From Acidobacteriota bacterium (GTDB lineage: Bacteria > Acidobacteriota > Holophagae > Thermotomaculales > Thermotomaculaceae), in the NCBI GenBank assembly GCA_013151025.1, contig JAADJC010000039.1, positions 1-58,260 of the forward strand: 58,260 nt of DNA, read 5' to 3'. The position numbers and the translations under genes were made by a program. The first letter of the stretch is position 1; each line of letters opens with the position of its first letter. The notes under the pieces were generated by a model that was given only the letters and a program-made list of their open reading frames with translations, made no database searches and was not told the origin of the DNA. This document shows positions 16,560-25,009 of the stretch, piece after piece.

Positions 16560-18542
16560 CTATTTAGCAATCAAGTCTTCGATAGCGCTCGCCGGGCAGA
16601 AATAGTTTCCCTGTCCCATCTTGACGCCCATTGCCAATAGCCGCTGGGATATACGACGGGTTTCCACATATTCCGGAATGGCTTTCAACCGCAAGGCGTC
16701 AGACATTCGAATGATGGTATTTACTACTTTGTACGTTTCCTGGGAATTTTCCATCTGTCGGACCATTTCTCCGTCCACTTTCAGATAACCCACTGCGCCA
16801 CTTTCAGAAAGAGACGCCACCGTATGCAACGATGAATATCCGGTACCAAAGTCATCAATTGCAAAACGAATTCCATAATTTTCGTTGATAAATCGAATTA
16901 CATCCACATTTTCCAGAACCGCCTGCTCTGTCAGCTCAACTGTCAATGAAAGACCCGCATGCTTCAATTCCCGAACCGTATTTTTCAGAATATTTCTGAA
17001 GCCGGCAGACTTCAGAGAATAGGGGCTTACATTAAGGAATATTTTGTCCGTAATGGTCCGGATTCTGTCCTGGTATTCACAGATTTTCTCAAAGACGAGA
17101 GAATCCAGTTTCAGAATCATTCCCAGGTCATATACGGTCTGGATGAAATCTTTTGCTGAAATTACCGCATCCGGTGTAACAATTCGCGCAAGCGCCTCCA
17201 GATTATATACTTCTCGACTTTCCATCATAACAACCGGCTGAAAATGAAGCTGGATATTCTTCTCATTCAAGGTGCTTTGGACAAATTGTATCTGCTGATA
17301 GTTTCTGATAATCCCGTTGATTACCGCCCGTTTGTCTTCTGCATCCAGGTAATAAAATCCATCTTCTGTCAGGGCAGCCCTTGTTGTCACAAAGGCCAGT
17401 ACTTTCTTAATCAGATCCCTGGAAAGTTTTTCACCTCTCTGAAACCCCACCGTTGCCAGGGAAACCTGAAATCCGATTGTATTTCCCTCAAAAGAAATAC
17501 TCTCTTCTTCAAGACGGGCTTTCAATTTACGGATTTTACCTTCAAGTTTCAATCCAAACCGACCCGTATGGAAGATATAAACTCTGCCCGCCCGGCCCTC
17601 GACAAAAAAGGCGCCGGGGGATGAGATGGCCAGGGTGTTTTCAATGTGGTTTTCAATTTTTTCCAAAATAATATTCTGAACCGTATCTCCCCAGATTCGA
17701 GTTAAAGCATCAAATTTCACAACTGTAAGAACTGTAACATGGGACACCTCCCCACCCGAAACTGCCAGATGGAGGAAATCTACAAGACGCTTTTCCCTGT
17801 TCTGGATAAAAGAAATATAGAGATCACCCAGCGTGTGGAGAAAATAGAGGGTTTTTTTCCCTAATTCCTTCGCCAGGATGAACATCTGCAGGTAATTGCG
17901 GGATCTCATATCCTGAGTCATAGCAAGTGCCAGTTGCTGTATGGCGCGATGTAGGATCTGGACCCACTCTATTTCATCCCCCAGGAGAAGGCGGGTCTCC
18001 GGTTTGGAAAGCCAACCATCCAGTTTGGCCTTAATTGTGGCGTCCGACCCGGTTGTTTCCCGTTTATCATCACGTATGGACTGAATGGTGGCCTGAATCC
18101 ATCTCATATGAGGGCTGATGTCCATTTTATCTTTGAATTCAGACATGAATACATATTCTAATTCATCCAGATCTTTCAGGAGATAGCCTTTCGTTACAAA
18201 ATTTTTCAGATCGTCGAAGAAATCATCTACCTGACTCCAGTATCTGTCTAACATCCCCAGTTCAGACAGTGTGTGGAGAAAGCCCCGGTGAAAAAAATTC
18301 AAAACTGCAATCAAATTGGCAACAGGTGAGCCGGATTGATAGTATCGATAACCCAGTCCCTGGAATTCTCTTTCCCTTCTGTCAGTTGACTGACCAATTG
18401 CTGAAATGGTTGCTTCTTTAAGTTCCGAAACCACTGCCATAGCCCCTGTTTCAGATGATCCATCCACAATGCAACAATCGAGGACTTCGCCGGGCTGGTT
18501 GGACTCCAAGAATTTTTTGAACAGATTTTCCAGTTCTTTCAA
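16560..18542 (-). CDS. EAL-domain protein, probable cyclic-di-GMP phosphodiesterase
   Basis: A soluble 660-residue signalling protein. The N-terminal ~250 residues are helical and unassigned. The middle (~265-400) resembles a GGDEF fold with no GGDEF motif, so it is catalytically dead or regulatory. The C-terminal EAL domain (~415-655) keeps the EAL motif (LEALAR), the Asn of LNVSP, the Glu of VELTE, DDFG, LKVD and GQGNYF. The usual AEGVET is IPEYVET, retaining both Glu residues. Hydrolysis of c-di-GMP is therefore likely. The start is TTG: an in-frame stop lies eight codons upstream, no ATG fits, and GGAAG lies 5 bases before it. It has its own promoter and is the only c-di-GMP gene in the window. 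Confidence 0.88.
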   Translation of the reverse strand: MKELENLFKKFLESNQPGEVLDCCIVDGSSETGAMAVVSELKEATISAIGQSTDRREREFQGLGYRYYQSGSPVANLIAVLNFFHRGFLHTLSELGMLDRYWSQVDDFFDDLKNFVTKGYLLKDLDELEYVFMSEFKDKMDISPHMRWIQATIQSIRDDKRETTGSDATIKAKLDGWLSKPETRLLLGDEIEWVQILHRAIQQLALAMTQDMRSRNYLQMFILAKELGKKTLYFLHTLGDLYISFIQNREKRLVDFLHLAVSGGEVSHVTVLTVVKFDALTRIWGDTVQNIILEKIENHIENTLAISSPGAFFVEGRAGRVYIFHTGRFGLKLEGKIRKLKARLEEESISFEGNTIGFQVSLATVGFQRGEKLSRDLIKKVLAFVTTRAALTEDGFYYLDAEDKRAVINGIIRNYQQIQFVQSTLNEKNIQLHFQPVVMMESREVYNLEALARIVTPDAVISAKDFIQTVYDLGMILKLDSLVFEKICEYQDRIRTITDKIFLNVSPYSLKSAGFRNILKNTVRELKHAGLSLTVELTEQAVLENVDVIRFINENYGIRFAIDDFGTGYSSLHTVASLSESGAVGYLKVDGEMVRQMENSQETYKVVNTIIRMSDALRLKAIPEYVETRRISQRLLAMGVKMGQGNYFCPASAIEDLIAK

Positions 18543-18571
18543 AATGTACTTCCATTCTCATATTTTATAAC

Positions 18572-18599
18572 AGTATAGCAGACTTGCTTACCATGTAAG
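18572..18599 (-). promoter_or_regulatory. extended -10 promoter of the EAL gene
   Basis: Minus strand: CTTACA (18599-18594), 16 bases, then TGC-TATACT (18580-18572), about 30 bases before the TTG start. Confidence 0.6.
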
Positions 18600-18790
18600 A
18601 AGAAAATAATCCATAAGAGATTCAGCTTCTTATCTTCATCTATGCTTGAGCAGAAGCTGAAATGAGTTATTGAAACAATCCCGATATCTTATGGAATGAA
18701 GACGAAGCCTGCTGTGATATGATAAATATGGAAGTTTACAGTGGATTTAACGGCTTGCCTCAAAGGACCGGGTCTGAAAGGAGGATGCTT

Positions 18791-19852
18791 GTGTCGTGGT
18801 TGGTTTTTTACACACTTCTGGCAGTTATTGTGTCATTTGTATGCTCTATCCTTGAGGCTACACTTCTCAGCATCACGCCAGCCTTTGTTGCCATCAGCCG
18901 GCTGGAATCTCCCCGTCTGGCAGAACGGTTGAAACAGCTGAAGAAAGATGTGGAAAAACCATTATCCGCCATCCTCAGCCTTAACACCATTGCCAACACC
19001 ATTGGCGCCGCCGGAGTCGGCGCACAGGCCGCGTTTGTATTTGGCAGCCGTTACGTAGGTGTCACTTCTGCAATCCTGACATTGCTGATACTCTACCTTG
19101 CTGAAATAATCCCCAAGAGCCTGGGGGCCAATTACTGGAGAAAGCTTGCCCCTGTGGCCGCCTATGTGTTGCCGGTACTGATCACCATTCTGGCCCCTCT
19201 GGTATGGTTCGCAATGCTCCTTGCCAGGCGATTGAGAAGGCGGAGTCCTCTCCCGGTCACATCGCGGGAAGAGCTGTCCGCACTGGCGGAAATTGGTGCC
19301 AGCTCCGGTGCAATAGACAACATGGAATCCACACTTCTTCAGAATATGCTCCACTTTTCGTCCTTGAAAGTCAGTGACATTATGACGCCCCGAACCGTGG
19401 TTTTTGCCGTCCAACAGGATCAAACCCTGTCAGATGTAATAGCCCTCCATCCGGATATGCCTTTTTCCCGAATTCCCATCTATGGAGATGACATCGACGA
19501 TACCATCGGATTTGTCCTGAAAAGTGATATTCTCATGGCACTTGTAAATGGAGAAGCCACCCGTTCATTGTCTGAATTCAGCCGTGAAATCCCGACTGTT
19601 CCGGATTTTCTTTCTCTTTTCCCGTTATTTGAGCAATTGACCGGATCCAGAGAACATATCGCACTGGTCGTGGATGAATATGGAGGTGTTGAAGGCATCG
19701 TCACGCTGGAAGACTTGATTGAAACGCTCCTGGGGCTGGAAATTATGGATGAGTTGGATCAGGAAGAAGACATGCAGAAAGTGGCGTTGAAGCTTCGGGA
19801 ACGGCGTCAACAGCGTCTGGAAGCAAACCGCTTCACACCGGAAAGTTCTTAA
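18791..19852 (+). CDS. CNNM/CorC-type membrane protein with CBS pair
   Basis: A 353-residue transporter-like protein. The N-terminal DUF21/CNNM membrane domain (~1-155) has three to four hydrophobic segments and the SILEATLLSITPAF stretch. A CBS pair follows (~185-315), with VSDIMTPRTVVFAV and a second module ending in VDEYGGVEGIVTLEDLIE. The C-terminal CorC/HlyC transporter domain of larger homologues is missing. The family is linked to magnesium, cobalt or sodium extrusion. GTG at 18791 is preferred because AAAGGAGG lies 6 bases before it; earlier in-frame ATGs (18719, 18785) lack spacing or a site. Confidence 0.87.
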   Translation: MSWLVFYTLLAVIVSFVCSILEATLLSITPAFVAISRLESPRLAERLKQLKKDVEKPLSAILSLNTIANTIGAAGVGAQAAFVFGSRYVGVTSAILTLLILYLAEIIPKSLGANYWRKLAPVAAYVLPVLITILAPLVWFAMLLARRLRRRSPLPVTSREELSALAEIGASSGAIDNMESTLLQNMLHFSSLKVSDIMTPRTVVFAVQQDQTLSDVIALHPDMPFSRIPIYGDDIDDTIGFVLKSDILMALVNGEATRSLSEFSREIPTVPDFLSLFPLFEQLTGSREHIALVVDEYGGVEGIVTLEDLIETLLGLEIMDELDQEEDMQKVALKLRERRQQRLEANRFTPESS

Positions 19853-19876
19853 AAAACAGGAAGCGAGGGAAGAATT

Positions 19877-20365
19877 ATGAATGAACTTGATATTGAAATC
19901 GTGCGGAAAAAATTGAAAACATCCGTAATACTCTGGTTTTTCTTCATTGTCAGTATATTGCTCTATGCCGGGATAGTGGAATGGATGCAGCGTAGCGGAG
20001 GGGAAGCCATAAGCCAAAACGGGGAGGTTCACCTGGTTTTCATCATCGCCGCCGCTTTCTTTTTTCTGGCGGCGGGTGTTGCCAAATATCTTCTGTTAAG
20101 AATCCCAGCCCAAAAACCTGAGTGGGATACCCGAACCCTTTCCGGTCGCCTGGTGAACGCGTCACTGATTTCACTGGCCCTGTCGGAAGCTATCTGCCTG
20201 ATGGGATTTGCAGAGTATTTTATCTTGCGCAACTATGATTCATTTTATCTGTTTTTCATTGTGTCAATGCTGGGAATGATCATGCATATGCCCCGCTATC
20301 CGCAATGGAAATCCTACCTGGAACAGATGACTGGGACCATCCTTCCGTCTGGAGGGATAGAGTAG
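19877..20365 (+). CDS. four-helix integral membrane protein, unknown function
   Basis: A 162-residue protein not recognised. Four hydrophobic stretches are visible at about 15-37, 52-75, 97-120 and 122-143. There are no catalytic motifs. A GAGGGAAG site precedes the ATG. It lies 24 bases after the CNNM gene on the same strand, so an association with that transporter is possible but unproven. Confidence 0.7.
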   Translation: MNELDIEIVRKKLKTSVILWFFFIVSILLYAGIVEWMQRSGGEAISQNGEVHLVFIIAAAFFFLAAGVAKYLLLRIPAQKPEWDTRTLSGRLVNASLISLALSEAICLMGFAEYFILRNYDSFYLFFIVSMLGMIMHMPRYPQWKSYLEQMTGTILPSGGIE

Positions 20366-20420
20366 GGGGCAGGCGGCGCGGGGCGCCGGGTGTCAGATGA
20401 AAAAATCAGGGAATGGCAAT
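20366..20420. repeat. short intergenic element with GC cap
   Basis: GGCGGCGCGGGGCGCCGGGTG followed by TCAGATGAAAAAATCAGGG: the same cap-plus-word style as the other gaps. It fills part of the convergent gap between the membrane protein and acnA. No T-rich terminator is seen. Confidence 0.4.
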
Positions 20421-20489
20421 GGACAGTCAATAACGAATTCCATGTCTTTTTCCGGTCAGAGCACAGAACGCTTCTTTTCTTTACTCAAC

Positions 20490-23141
20490 TTAGCTTTGAC
20501 CAGCCATCTGACGCAGAACGTAGGGGAGAATGCCGCCGTGACGGAAGTATTGAAGTTCTACATCGGTGTCCAATCGGACCAGTGCTTCAAAAGTGTGCGT
20601 TCTATTCTCGCCTTTTGACGTAATTGCGATAGTACCGCCCGGTTGAACTTCTTTGAGCCCCCGAATCGTGAATTCTTCTTTTCCGGAAAGGCCATGGGTT
20701 TTGGCGTTTTCCCCTTCTTTAAACTGGAGGGGCAATACACCCATTCCAACCAGGTTGGATCGGTGAATTCGCTCGTAGGACACAGCGAGGACGGCCTTTG
20801 CTCCCAGAAGCTGGGTACCTTTGGCGGCCCAATCCCGGGACGACCCGGTCCCGTATTCCCGTCCGGCCAGAACAATGAGAGGTGTTCCGTTTTTCTGATA
20901 GTCCATTGCGGCGTCAAATACGAAGGCATCTTCACCTCCCGGCATAAACCGGGTGTATCCGCCTTCTTTTGGTGCTGCCAGTTTGTTTTTGATACGCACA
21001 TTGGCAAAAGTGCCCCGCATCATAACTTCATGGTTGCCCCGGCGGGAACCATAGGTATTAAATTGTTGAATGGGTACGCCGTGTTCCTGAAGGTAACGCC
21101 CTGCCGGATAATCAGCCGGAATTGCCCCGGCGGGAGAAATGTGGTCAGTCGTTACTGAATCCCCCAGTGAAAGCAGGCATCGGGCGTTTTCAATGTCATT
21201 GAGCGGTTTCGGTTCCTGTCCCATTCCTTCAAAAAAAGGCGGTTTGCGAATGTAGGAGGAGTTCGGCGCCCATTGGAAGCGATCGCCATCCGGAACGGGA
21301 AGGTCCTGCCATAACCGGTTTCCCTCCATGATTCCGCTGTACTTTTCCCTGAACATTTCGGGCCGGATGATTCTGGAGATAAGCTCTTGGATTTCTTCAT
21401 TGGCCGGCCACAGATCTTTCAGATAAATCGGTTTTTCATGGGAGAAAGCCAGCGGTTTGGTTGTGAGATCCAGATTTACCCGGCCGGCCAGAGCAAAAGC
21501 GATTACAAGGGGTGGGGAGGCGAGGTAGTTTGCCTTGACATATGGATTGATTCGGGCTTCAAAGTTGCGGTTTCCCGAAAGGACGGCGGCTGCAACCAGG
21601 TCATGTTCCACAATCTGTTTTTGTATTTCTTCCGGCAATGGCCCGCTGTTTCCGATGCAGGTGGTGCAGCCGTACCCCACGACGTTGAATCCCAGTTTTT
21701 CCAGATAGGGTAGCAGGCCGGCTTCTTCCAGGTACTCGGTCACAACCCGGGAGCCCGGGGCCAGCGATGTTTTGACGTAAGATGGCATTGTCAATCCGGC
21801 TTCAACCGCTTTTTTCGCCAGAAGGCCGGCTGCAATCATCACCGCAGGATTGGATGTGTTGGTGCAGGACGTGATGGCGGCAATTACCACACTGCCGTCT
21901 TTTAACGTAAGCGACTCATTTTGGATGTTCAGAGTTGTTTCCCTGGTACTTCCGCGTCGAATGATCCGTCGGTTCTTATCAAAACTGTCCGGCAGATCCG
22001 GCAGAATCACCCTGTCCTGGGGACGGGAGGGCCCGGCCACTGCAGGGACAATTTCATTGAGGTTTACTTCTACGACGGAGCTGTAGTCCGGGGTTTCATC
22101 CCCTTGAAAGAAAATGTCCTGGGCCTTCGCATAGGCTTCCACCAGGCGTGCTTCTTTATTCCTGTCTGTCATGCGGAGGTAGGCAAGGGTCTGTTGGTCG
22201 ATGGGGAAAAAACCGCAGGTGGCGCCATATTCCGGTGCCATGTTGGCAATTGTGGCACGATCCGCCAGGGCCAGCTCTTTTACACCGGGGCCGAAATACT
22301 CTACAAACTTTTCAACCACTTCTTCATGCCGCAGCTTTTCAGTGATGGCCAGTACCACGTCGGTTGTTGTAACCCCTTCCCGTACCTTTCCCGTGAGTCG
22401 GACACCGACCACTTCCGGGATAGTCATGTAGTAGGGTTGTCCGAGCATAACGGCTTCGGCTTCAATGCCGCCCACGCCCCAGCCCAGCACGCTGATGCCG
22501 TTGATCATGGTGGTATGGGAATCGGTGCCGATCAGGGTGTCGGGAAAAGCGAGTTGCCGGTTCCCGTCATGGCGGGTTGTAACAACAGAAGCGAGATATT
22601 CCAGATTCACCTGATGGACAATCCCGGAGCCGGGGGGGAATATGCGGAAGTCGTCGAACGCGGATCTTGCCCATTTCAGGAGCTGATACCGTTCGCCGTT
22701 GCGCTGGTATTCCCGTTCCAGGTTCTTTTCATAGGCATCTTTACTGCCAAAAAAATCAACCTGAACCGAATGGTCCACAATAAGGTCCACCGGGACCATG
22801 GGGTTTACTTTTTTCAGGTCTCCTCCCATGTCTTGCAGAGCGTCCCGCATCACAGCGAGGTCTACCACTGCAGGAACGCCGGTGAAGTCCTGCATGACGA
22901 CCCGGGCGGGAAACCAGGCAACTTCCCGCTTTTCGTAATAATGCGGTTGCCAGTTGGCCAGTTCCCGAACATCGGTCTCTGTAATCACTTTCCCGTCCAT
23001 GTTCCGAGCCAGGTTTTCCAGCAGGACGCGGATAGAAAAGGGAAGCCGGGCCATTTTGCCCATACCGGCGGCTTCCATCTCTTTAAGGCTTACGATGGTA
23101 ATTGTTTTACCATCCAGAACCAGTTGTTTTTCAAAATTCAT
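20490..23141 (-). CDS. acnA: aconitate hydratase A
   Basis: Aconitase of 883 residues, full length for the AcnA/IRP1 class. It interconverts citrate and isocitrate with a [4Fe-4S] cluster; the cluster cysteines are seen in TSCTNTSNP and GCTTCIGNSGP. The swivel domain with GREYGTGSSRDWAAKG lies near the C-terminus. The ATG at 23141 is preferred because AAGGAG lies 6 bases before it; an in-frame ATG 22 codons earlier has no site. No other TCA-cycle gene is nearby, so it is a single-gene unit with its own promoter. Confidence 0.97.
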   Translation of the reverse strand: MNFEKQLVLDGKTITIVSLKEMEAAGMGKMARLPFSIRVLLENLARNMDGKVITETDVRELANWQPHYYEKREVAWFPARVVMQDFTGVPAVVDLAVMRDALQDMGGDLKKVNPMVPVDLIVDHSVQVDFFGSKDAYEKNLEREYQRNGERYQLLKWARSAFDDFRIFPPGSGIVHQVNLEYLASVVTTRHDGNRQLAFPDTLIGTDSHTTMINGISVLGWGVGGIEAEAVMLGQPYYMTIPEVVGVRLTGKVREGVTTTDVVLAITEKLRHEEVVEKFVEYFGPGVKELALADRATIANMAPEYGATCGFFPIDQQTLAYLRMTDRNKEARLVEAYAKAQDIFFQGDETPDYSSVVEVNLNEIVPAVAGPSRPQDRVILPDLPDSFDKNRRIIRRGSTRETTLNIQNESLTLKDGSVVIAAITSCTNTSNPAVMIAAGLLAKKAVEAGLTMPSYVKTSLAPGSRVVTEYLEEAGLLPYLEKLGFNVVGYGCTTCIGNSGPLPEEIQKQIVEHDLVAAAVLSGNRNFEARINPYVKANYLASPPLVIAFALAGRVNLDLTTKPLAFSHEKPIYLKDLWPANEEIQELISRIIRPEMFREKYSGIMEGNRLWQDLPVPDGDRFQWAPNSSYIRKPPFFEGMGQEPKPLNDIENARCLLSLGDSVTTDHISPAGAIPADYPAGRYLQEHGVPIQQFNTYGSRRGNHEVMMRGTFANVRIKNKLAAPKEGGYTRFMPGGEDAFVFDAAMDYQKNGTPLIVLAGREYGTGSSRDWAAKGTQLLGAKAVLAVSYERIHRSNLVGMGVLPLQFKEGENAKTHGLSGKEEFTIRGLKEVQPGGTIAITSKGENRTHTFEALVRLDTDVELQYFRHGGILPYVLRQMAGQS

Positions 23142-23173
23142 ATGGGCTCCTTGTTGCTTGTGTTCTGTTTCCA

Positions 23174-23201
23174 TCATTACCTGTAATACCCCTGATGTCA
23201 A
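23174..23201 (-). promoter_or_regulatory. probable acnA promoter
   Basis: Minus strand: perfect TTGACA (23201-23196), 16 bases, weak -10 TAATGA (23179-23174), about 35 bases before the acnA ATG. Confidence 0.45.
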
Positions 23202-23457
23202 GAACAAGGCCTCTTGGAGCCAGGTTTGAGTGAAAGGCAGGGTTGAGTGCCGGATAAGATTCTGAAAAGACAGGGGATTTTACCGCAGAGCACGCAGAGG
23301 GGGAGGAGAGGAGAGCCTGACACAAAGACAAAGTTCAGAAAAGAAGATAAAAGAAGTGACGCGTGACAAAAATAGGGATTTGCCGATGACTGTCTGTGGC
23401 CAATCCTTTGAATTTTCCTTACTCGCACTGCTCCTGATATCTGTTCACAGAAAAAGC
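23202..23457. other. divergent gap between acnA and DUF134 gene
   Basis: The 362-base divergent region contains the two promoters. Between them (23235-23345) are TTGAGTGCCGGATAAG, ACCGCAGAGCACGCAGAG and GGGGGAGGAGAGGAGAG words that look like the other low-complexity intergenic elements. No reading frame with coding features is seen. Confidence 0.4.
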
Positions 23458-23486
23458 TTGCATTATGAACATATGCTCATTATATT
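23458..23486 (+). promoter_or_regulatory. promoter of the DUF134-Mrp cluster
   Basis: TTGCAT (23458-23463), 17 bases, TATATT (23481-23486), 17 bases before the DUF134 start. Confidence 0.7.
23465..23480. promoter_or_regulatory. candidate operator between -35 and -10
   Basis: ATGAACATATGCTCAT matches its own reverse complement at 14 of 16 positions, centred on CATATG. It fills the promoter spacer exactly, so a bound dimer would block RNA polymerase. The first gene downstream encodes an HTH protein, making autoregulation the simplest reading. Confidence 0.55.
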
Positions 23487-23503
23487 AGGTGTGGAGGTGA
23501 GGG

Positions 23504-23881
23504 ATGGCGAGACCGCAGAAACGCAGGTTCGTTGGAATGGAACCGGGATTTCGGGTGTTCAAACCAGTGGGAATCCCAACAGTGGAGATAGAGCAGATAG
23601 TAATGACACTGGATGAGTTTGAAGCGATTCGACTGGTAGATTTTGATGGGATGGACCATGAGGGGGCTGCTATCCTGGTCGGGATTTCCCGACCCACCCT
23701 TTCACGTCTGGTGGAACAGGCACGTCACAAGGTAGCGGATGCTGTTGTGATGGGGAAAGCATTGGTAATTGAAGGCGGAAACGTGGAGATGGTCAGCCGG
23801 GGCCGTTGTGATAATTGTGGCTGGGAAATTCCCCGGGGCAGAGGTGGCGGCCGTCACCATTGCGGCGGGGGAAGAAGATAA
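23504..23881 (+). CDS. DUF134-family helix-turn-helix protein
   Basis: A 125-residue putative transcription regulator. The family core is visible: MARPQKRRFV start, a sigma-4-like helix-turn-helix (LDEFEAIRLVDFDGM... ISRPTLSRLVEQARHKVADA, ~37-83) and a C-terminal Cys/His tail (RCDNCG and HHCGGG) that may bind a metal or iron-sulfur cluster. GGAGGTGA precedes the ATG. DUF134 genes commonly sit with NifX-like and MinD-like iron-sulfur proteins in anaerobes, as here. A near-palindrome in its own promoter suggests autoregulation; the signal may be iron-sulfur or metal status (inference). Confidence 0.87.
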   Translation: MARPQKRRFVGMEPGFRVFKPVGIPTVEIEQIVMTLDEFEAIRLVDFDGMDHEGAAILVGISRPTLSRLVEQARHKVADAVVMGKALVIEGGNVEMVSRGRCDNCGWEIPRGRGGGRHHCGGGRR

Positions 23882-23897
23882 GGAAGGAGAGAGGATT

Positions 23898-24218
23898 ATG
23901 AAAGTTGCAGTGAGTACGCTGGGAAAGACCTTGGAAGATAAAATTGATCCCCGGTTTGGCCGGGCACAGGGTTTTATTTTTTATGATACGGAGTCCGGGA
24001 GTTCTGAATATGCCGGAAATGGTGAGAATATAGCGCTGGCACAGGGTGCCGGCACACAAACCGCTCAATTTATAGCAGACAGAGGCGTGGAAATGGTAAT
24101 TTCCGGTCACTTTGGCCCTAAAGCCGGGTCGGTGCTTCAGACTGCAGGTATTCAGATGAAGGAGGCGGATCCTTCATGGTCGGTAAAGGAAGCAATTGAG
24201 CGGATTGCGGGCCGTTAA
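23898..24218 (+). CDS. NifX/NifB-type dinitrogenase cofactor-binding domain protein
   Basis: A stand-alone 106-residue Fe-Mo cofactor biosynthesis-type domain (RNase H-like fold). The opening MKVAVSTLGKTLEDKIDPRFGRA and the later VISGHFGPKA are family hallmarks. It would bind or carry an iron-sulfur or metallo-cluster. There is no nitrogenase in the window, so a general carrier role is more likely than nitrogen fixation. The ATG at 23898 follows AGGAGAGAGG. Confidence 0.88.
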   Translation: MKVAVSTLGKTLEDKIDPRFGRAQGFIFYDTESGSSEYAGNGENIALAQGAGTQTAQFIADRGVEMVISGHFGPKAGSVLQTAGIQMKEADPSWSVKEAIERIAGR

Positions 24219-24279
24219 ACGATTAAATAACAGGAGTCTCAGCCGTGAAAGCGGTTGTTTCTTGCAACAGGAGGTGTTT

Positions 24280-24513
24280 ATGCCACAGGGAGATCGTACA
24301 GGACCGGAGGGGGAAGGCCCCCGGACTGGAAGAGGATTGGGAAGGTCCGCCGGAAACGACGGTCCAGGTTCTGAACAGCCTGGCCCCGGCAGACAAGGCG
24401 GAAGCCGTGGAGCGGGTCAGGGAGCCGGCACAGGTCGGGGACAGGGAAGTGGACGGGGCACCGGACGCGGAATCGGTCGTGGCCAGGGCCGTGCCGGCGG
24501 AAGAGGGCGGTAA
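24280..24513 (+). CDS. Gly/Arg-rich small protein, DUF5320-like N-terminus
   Basis: A 77-residue protein starting MPQGDRTGPEGEGPRTGRG, which matches the head of the next gene product. The remainder is a low-complexity run of G, R, Q and S with RG/GRG spacing and no hydrophobic core. The other family member continues into a coiled tail, so this one is either truncated or specialised. The ATG at 24280 has AGGAGG 4-5 bases before it; an earlier in-frame ATG inside the NifX gene has no site. Disorder is likely; nucleic-acid or metal binding is only a guess. Confidence 0.7.
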   Translation: MPQGDRTGPEGEGPRTGRGLGRSAGNDGPGSEQPGPGRQGGSRGAGQGAGTGRGQGSGRGTGRGIGRGQGRAGGRGR

Positions 24514-24558
24514 GGTTTACTTTCATTTTTTGAAACATTTGAATAATAGGAGGTGCTT

Positions 24559-24897
24559 ATGCCATATGGAGATAATTCAGGACCGATGGGTTACGGCCCG
24601 AGGACTGGCAGAGGAATGGGGTTTTGTAATGGATATGACTCGCCGGGCGTGGTAAATGGCGGTCGGATGTCCGGCGGCGGTTACGGACGCGGTTATGGCC
24701 GCAGTATGGGTGGAGGTTTCGGTCGGGGATTCGGCTTTAACCGGGGTTATGCGCCGAATTGGGGTGCCCCGATTTCTGCCCCTGTCGCAGATGAGAAACA
24801 GTTTCTTCAGGCGGAAGTAGATGCCCTTTCCCGTCAACTGGATGCTGCGAAAAAACGGCTGGATCAGTTGGCTGACGACAAGAAAAAGGACAAGTAA
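24559..24897 (+). CDS. DUF5320-like Gly/Arg-rich protein with C-terminal coiled coil
   Basis: A 112-residue protein. Residues 1-65 are rich in G, Y, R and F (MPYGDNSGPMGYGPRTGRG, then GGGYGRGYGRSMGGGFGRG). Residues 80-108 form a heptad helix (VDALSRQLDAAKKRLDQLAD) typical of DUF5320 proteins, which cluster with NifX-like and MinD-like genes in anaerobes. The start at 24559 has TAGGAGG 6 bases before it. It lies 45 bases after its paralogue. The biochemical role is unknown. Confidence 0.78.
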   Translation: MPYGDNSGPMGYGPRTGRGMGFCNGYDSPGVVNGGRMSGGGYGRGYGRSMGGGFGRGFGFNRGYAPNWGAPISAPVADEKQFLQAEVDALSRQLDAAKKRLDQLADDKKKDK

Positions 24898-25009
24898 TCG
24901 CGGGGATTGAATCACATGAGGATTGCGGGTGCGGCTTTGACTGCACCCGTTCTTTTGTATGCGGTTGCAGATTTCCTGTGGTAATGTGGATTCCGGGAGG
25001 GTTTTTCGA

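Noticed and set aside
21921-23186. 421-codon frame opposite aconitase
   Set aside because: Shadow of acnA; the sequence is His/Phe/Cys-rich nonsense without motifs.
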